Assembly (NCBI RefSeq): GCF_002775205.1
Contig: NC_036465.1
Location: 1,066,638 to 1,130,637 of the forward strand
Origin: Xiphophorus maculatus
Lineage: Eukaryota > Chordata > Actinopteri > Cyprinodontiformes > Poeciliidae
Length of the DNA stretch: 64,000 bases
Reading direction: 5' to 3'
Positions 60,095 through 64,000 of the stretch are shown one piece after another. The notes under the pieces are model-generated. The model was not told where the DNA came from, made no database searches, and was given only the letters and a program-made list of their open reading frames with translations. Each line of letters begins with the position of its first letter. Positions within the stretch are counted from its first letter, which is position 1. The position numbers were made by a program, and so were the translations under genes.

Positions 60095-60640
60095 TACACT
60101 TTAATCCAACTTCAGTCCATTTGCTAGAAAGTCTGGTTCGTTTGGGGAGATATGAATGCTAATCGAACTCTGATGCTAACCAAAAAGCAAACTCTGGCCC
60201 ACCAAGCCTCTGTCTGGGTTCGGTTGAAGTGAACTCTGGTTCCATTCTATGCATAGGGCATGGCATTCTGGGTAAATTCAACCAAAACAAACACAAGCTT
60301 TAGCCTAGCGCTAGCAGCAGAAATGGCTCCTGGTCTTCAGCCAAAGACTAAAGAGAAATCCTCCAACCGCTAAAATCTGACGCCTCCATTTAGTTTCCAT
60401 TTGGTGAAACAGGATGTTGCTCTCAGTGTCATCAGAGGTTTTTGTGTGGTTTCCTTCAGTGGTTCTTGGTGCAGCGCCCCCACAGGCCAGGAGGGGAACA
60501 GGTTGCTCAGAGGGTTCGGTTGGTTTGGCTGAAAATAGGACAAATGTCGTGGTTTTGTTCCCAATTGAACCGTATCTACTGGACTATCAGATGAGAAAAC
60601 ACCAAAGTGTTTGTCTTTGTTGATTAAATTGAATCTAGTG
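60095..60640 (+). mobile_element. dispersed element with a single, unexpanded 21-bp unit at its end
   Basis: Begins ctttaatccaacttcagtcc, one unit of the fgfrl1 minisatellite, followed by tttgctagaaagtctggttc, which corresponds to the sequence right after array 1. The body matches 505-700 and, inverted, 56030-56430. Confidence 0.75.
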
Positions 60641-60644
60641 ATCC

Positions 60645-61855
60645 TGAAATTAATTCAACAAAACAGGGAAGTTCTGGTCATTCCGGTACCATCTTTGGGA
60701 TTTCATTAAATGGACTTTAAACCAAAGGAGCGATATGACAGAAACTGTGACTGGATTAAAATCTGGTATACTTTGATTTAGGCAGCTGGTTGCGCCTGGT
60801 GAAGGTATCAGTTCATCACAGTAAGAAAATACATTCCTGCCTGATGTGACACAACTGAGGGTAATTATTGTGCACATATTTGATATTAAATAAGTTTTGC
60901 GTTGATGGTTTTGGTTTGAAACAATTAGTGAAGTTGATTCAAAATGCCACATCATTTCACTGTTGAAGCTGATTTAACCCAGAGGTCAACGCTTCATGAA
61001 ACTGGATTTAAATGAATCTAACCAACACAGCAGAGAAAACACCAAAGTAGAAGCTAGCAGCTCCAAGTAGCTTTCATTAAAGTCATCCAAATAAATAGCT
61101 ATTTTACGTTTTAAGGCTACGAACTTGAGATTTATTATTTAAATTCAGATTGATGGACATCCAGAGGCTCTGACCCTTACATCACGGAGCGGAGGACACG
61201 GCGTACCGACTCTGAACCGGAGAGAAACAGACAGAAAATAGATGGATAAATGAAGCAACTTCCTGATTCAGCAACTGGAAAAAAGGGCTGATGTTAATCT
61301 ATGATGAAATTAAGCACTGCAACATGGTCTGGATTTCCTCTCAAGGTATTCCTAGAAAAGGTCCGGGGGAACTCTGGATTTTTTCAGCGCGACGCTGGAC
61401 ACATTAGCAGATGGGGAAATGTTTCGTGGAAATGAGCTCCATGTCTAATGTGGCTTTTCTTTGGCAAGACTGCAACCTGTCTGTCAAACAGGAATCAATT
61501 ACTTGAAAGTAGGCAAGGCTGTTTCTATAACAACTGAATTAACCGAGTAGAAACCTGCCTTCCTGGACGGAGGCAGTGGTGTTATTTCGATCCTCAGACA
61601 AACCCGGAGTGATCGCATCAGTTTAAAAAACCCACGTTTTTAGCAGAAACGCTTGTCCTTGCTGTTCTTCCATGACCGTCGTCTGTGTCTCCTCAGGTCG
61701 GACTCGCGGCAGTGGCAGCTGTAGCTAAGTGCACATTTCAAACCAAATGAAACCAGCTGAAGTGTGAAACCTCTGGTTCTTCCCAGCTGAGTCGGGGCGA
61801 CAGGTGGCGTCACCCGGACAGCTCTGGCTGAAACCTGCAGCCGTGGAGAAGAATC
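60645..61855. other. intergenic; possible conserved patch 61330-61560
   Basis: No gene recognised. 61330-61560 is balanced in composition and unmatched in the window. Confidence 0.3.
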
Positions 61856-61859
61856 GAAG

Positions 61860-62600
61860 AATAACTCAAAACCTCTCGTGTTCTGCCCTTTTCTCGCTCT
61901 CTGTGTCGGCTACGCTACACACAGACCCGTTGCCGTAGCAACCGACTGACAGCAGCCCCAATAATATGTCTGGATTGAACACCAAAATTACGCAAACATT
62001 TCCCACACAAAGAACAGAACATTCAGTTCGTTACAGTTTTATGTTTTCAGGCTTGACGTTTATTTTACGATTATTAATAAGTGATCACTGTGGTAGATTA
62101 GCTACCATTGCTATTAGCTAGTGCTGCTATTAGCTACTGCCGCTATTAGCTAGTGTTGCTATTAGCTACCATTGCTATATAACGTGTGATATACCATAAA
62201 TTAACGTATATCAGATGTTCATTTATGGTTTACTGGGTTATACTGACATCTTGGCTACTGCTGCTATTGCTGCTGATGATCTGTCAGGGTTGGTGTGTAC
62301 GTCGCCATTTTGTTGTTTTTAGTTGAAAACTGAAAGAGCGAATTCTGCAGCACACCTACATGTTAAGGTTGTCAAAGTCAAGCTAGCATAACTGACCTAT
62401 TTTCCCTCTCTATTTTTAATTAAAACATTTTCCTGACCTTGTTATCTAGTTGTCTTAGTGTTGATAATTAGTAGCAAAGCACTGAGTTCCTTTTTATTTT
62501 ATATATCAGACGTTCATTTATGGTTTACTGGGTTATACTGACATCTTGTCAGCTAAAACCAATGCTGGTCGTTGTCGACTAGCAGTATTTTTTGCACTTG
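61860..62600 (+). mobile_element. dispersed element, copy 2 of 2, with internal duplications
   Basis: Same element as 46505-47060 but longer. It has a run of gctattagcta words (62105-62175), and the block cgttcatttatggtttactg, or a near copy, occurs twice (about 62217 and 62511). Confidence 0.7.
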
Positions 62601-62609
62601 TGATGTTGC

Positions 62610-64000
62610 AACGTGTCTGCTGCAGGTTTGGTTGTGCATTGTGTGGCATTGAGCCGCAGTTGAACAGATTTCACTGACCCACATTCAGGTGGCTTCGGTC
62701 ACAGTCCGACTCAGACAGGAAACACAAGAAACATCGAAACCTGGCGGGAGAAACTGGGTCATGGCTCTGTCAGGGATTCTGGGAGAACAAGTAAATACCG
62801 CTGATTGTGGGAAAATAAACAGACTTTATGGTGAAACTGGGTGGAATATTTGGAAAAAGAGGATTTTTAAATGTTTTATATTTATTTTATTCTGTTCTCC
62901 AGCAGTGGAGCCGTTGCATGGGTCTAAGAAAACCCACTGAGCCAAAGATAACATTTTGTTCTTTAACAGACCCTGCAGCTGAATCACAGCCAGGACTTTT
63001 GACTTGTTAAACCTGCGTGGATTTAAGAGGAAATCTCCAACACCTGCATATCAACAAAACCCTTACTTCTGCAAAAATTAAAATGAGACTAACAGTTTGA
63101 ACTAATCAGGAGTCACCTGCAGAAGCTGCACGTTTCAGGCAGCAGCCAGCCTCCTGCAGCACGTGTCTGCTGTTTACCAAGCTCCAGACGTTTTTCTTGG
63201 CAGGCCGGAGCCGCCTGTTAAACCAGACACGGAGCCGCTGCAGTCAAGCTCTCCATAGAAACCACCGGACACGTGGAGTCAGGGGCGATGTGAGCTCCTA
63301 ATCCCAGCTTGTCGGGGTGAGGGCAGCCACCGTGTTCCCCGCCTGGTTTTGGACAGTAACTCCCTGTCGGTGTCGGTCTGCATGACGCTCCGTCAGCTGG
63401 AGAACAGCAGCGAGTCGACGTCTGCAGGAGAAACCGCAGGGAAGTGAGAGGGTTTGTGAAAAGAGCTGAGAGGGTGAAACAGGAGAACGTGTGAAAAGTC
63501 ACCTCTTTTATTTTGTTAATGTGTAAAAACCACGACTATCACACAAAAAGACACAATTATTTGATGTTTTCTGCATCTGGCTGGTAAAATATGACTCAGT
63601 AAATCTTGTGAACTCTGCCTTTCATCAGATGGAGGTGGAAATCACAGCTGCCTTTTCAGTTAATCACTAAGTGGAGGAGTGGCAGGTGCAAACTGTTTTC
63701 TTCTGCTCTTTAAAGTTTCTGAAACATGTTAAGATCATAATACATTTCATACAGAAATGTGAAAAAGTTATAACCTGAAACTGTGCATGAGTTACATTTC
63801 TCAAAAAACAGACTCATTGTAACGTTTAAGTAAAATCAGCCAGAACCCAAAACGCAGCCAAGACAAGTGATACTACGACACGTTTTATTAGAAGTAGTGA
63901 GATGGTGTGGAAGGGGATCCACAGGGTTCGGTCACAAACACGGAGGAGAGAGTCGTGACTGGATGAAAACCAGGGAAAACACAAAGAGATTTACCAAGAA
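62610..64000. other. right edge, no gene recognised
   Basis: The 63120-63480 segment is GC-richer with an acceptor-like ttcttggcag, but the following frames close quickly and match no family I know. No exon of ctbp1, the gene next to SPON2 in human, is visible. Confidence 0.35.

Noticed and set aside
63120..63502. Possible exon of a further gene such as ctbp1
   Set aside because: GC-richer with an acceptor-like ttcttggcag, but frames close soon and no CtBP motif is present.

Overview
The window is nuclear DNA from a bony fish, probably a percomorph-type teleost. The evidence is AT-rich noncoding sequence with GT-AG introns, CA microsatellites, a tRNA-derived SINE, hAT-like and piggyBac-like miniature transposons, and four vertebrate genes in the order known from the human 4p16.3 neighbourhood (FGFRL1, RNF212, TMED11P, SPON2). 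All exon models were built by hand from splice sites, reading phase and recognisable protein families; no alignment was run.

Layout. Positions 1-8631 hold the 3' half of fgfrl1 on the + strand: second Ig domain, third Ig domain split by a 70-bp intron, transmembrane segment and His-rich tail. Its signal peptide and first Ig domain lie off the left edge. Two arrays of one 21-bp minisatellite (1-504 and 5488-6946) sit in its introns. Positions 8632-17700 are intergenic and repeat-rich, with a small inverted telomeric repeat near 11.34 kb. Three genes follow on the - strand, so rnf212 converges on fgfrl1: rnf212 (25115 down to 17717, 11 coding exons, 259 aa, meiotic crossover RING protein), tmed11 (29963 to 27202, 5 exons, 214 aa, p24 cargo receptor; the human copy is a pseudogene) and spon2/mindin (38831 to 31115, 5 coding exons, 338 aa, plus a probable 5'UTR exon with a TATA box near 41.45 kb). 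Each multi-exon model closes in frame. From 41.5 to 64 kb I find no gene, only dispersed repeats and a few GC-richer single-copy patches.

The genes are not an operon-like pathway. They act in FGF signalling and cell adhesion (fgfrl1), meiotic recombination (rnf212), ER-Golgi transport (tmed11) and extracellular matrix/innate immunity (spon2), and are held together by conserved synteny.

Most interesting signals: (1) the spon2 stop codon lies in the TGA-CTAG readthrough context and is followed by 37 open, strongly basic codons; (2) a 944-bp TTAA-flanked MITE inside spon2 carries four perfect GGTCAnnnTGACC palindromes, the estrogen-response-element pattern; (3) the 21-bp minisatellite appears to have grown from the end of a dispersed element whose unexpanded relative is near 60.1 kb; (4) two copies of one hAT-like element start within about 30 bp of splice acceptors.
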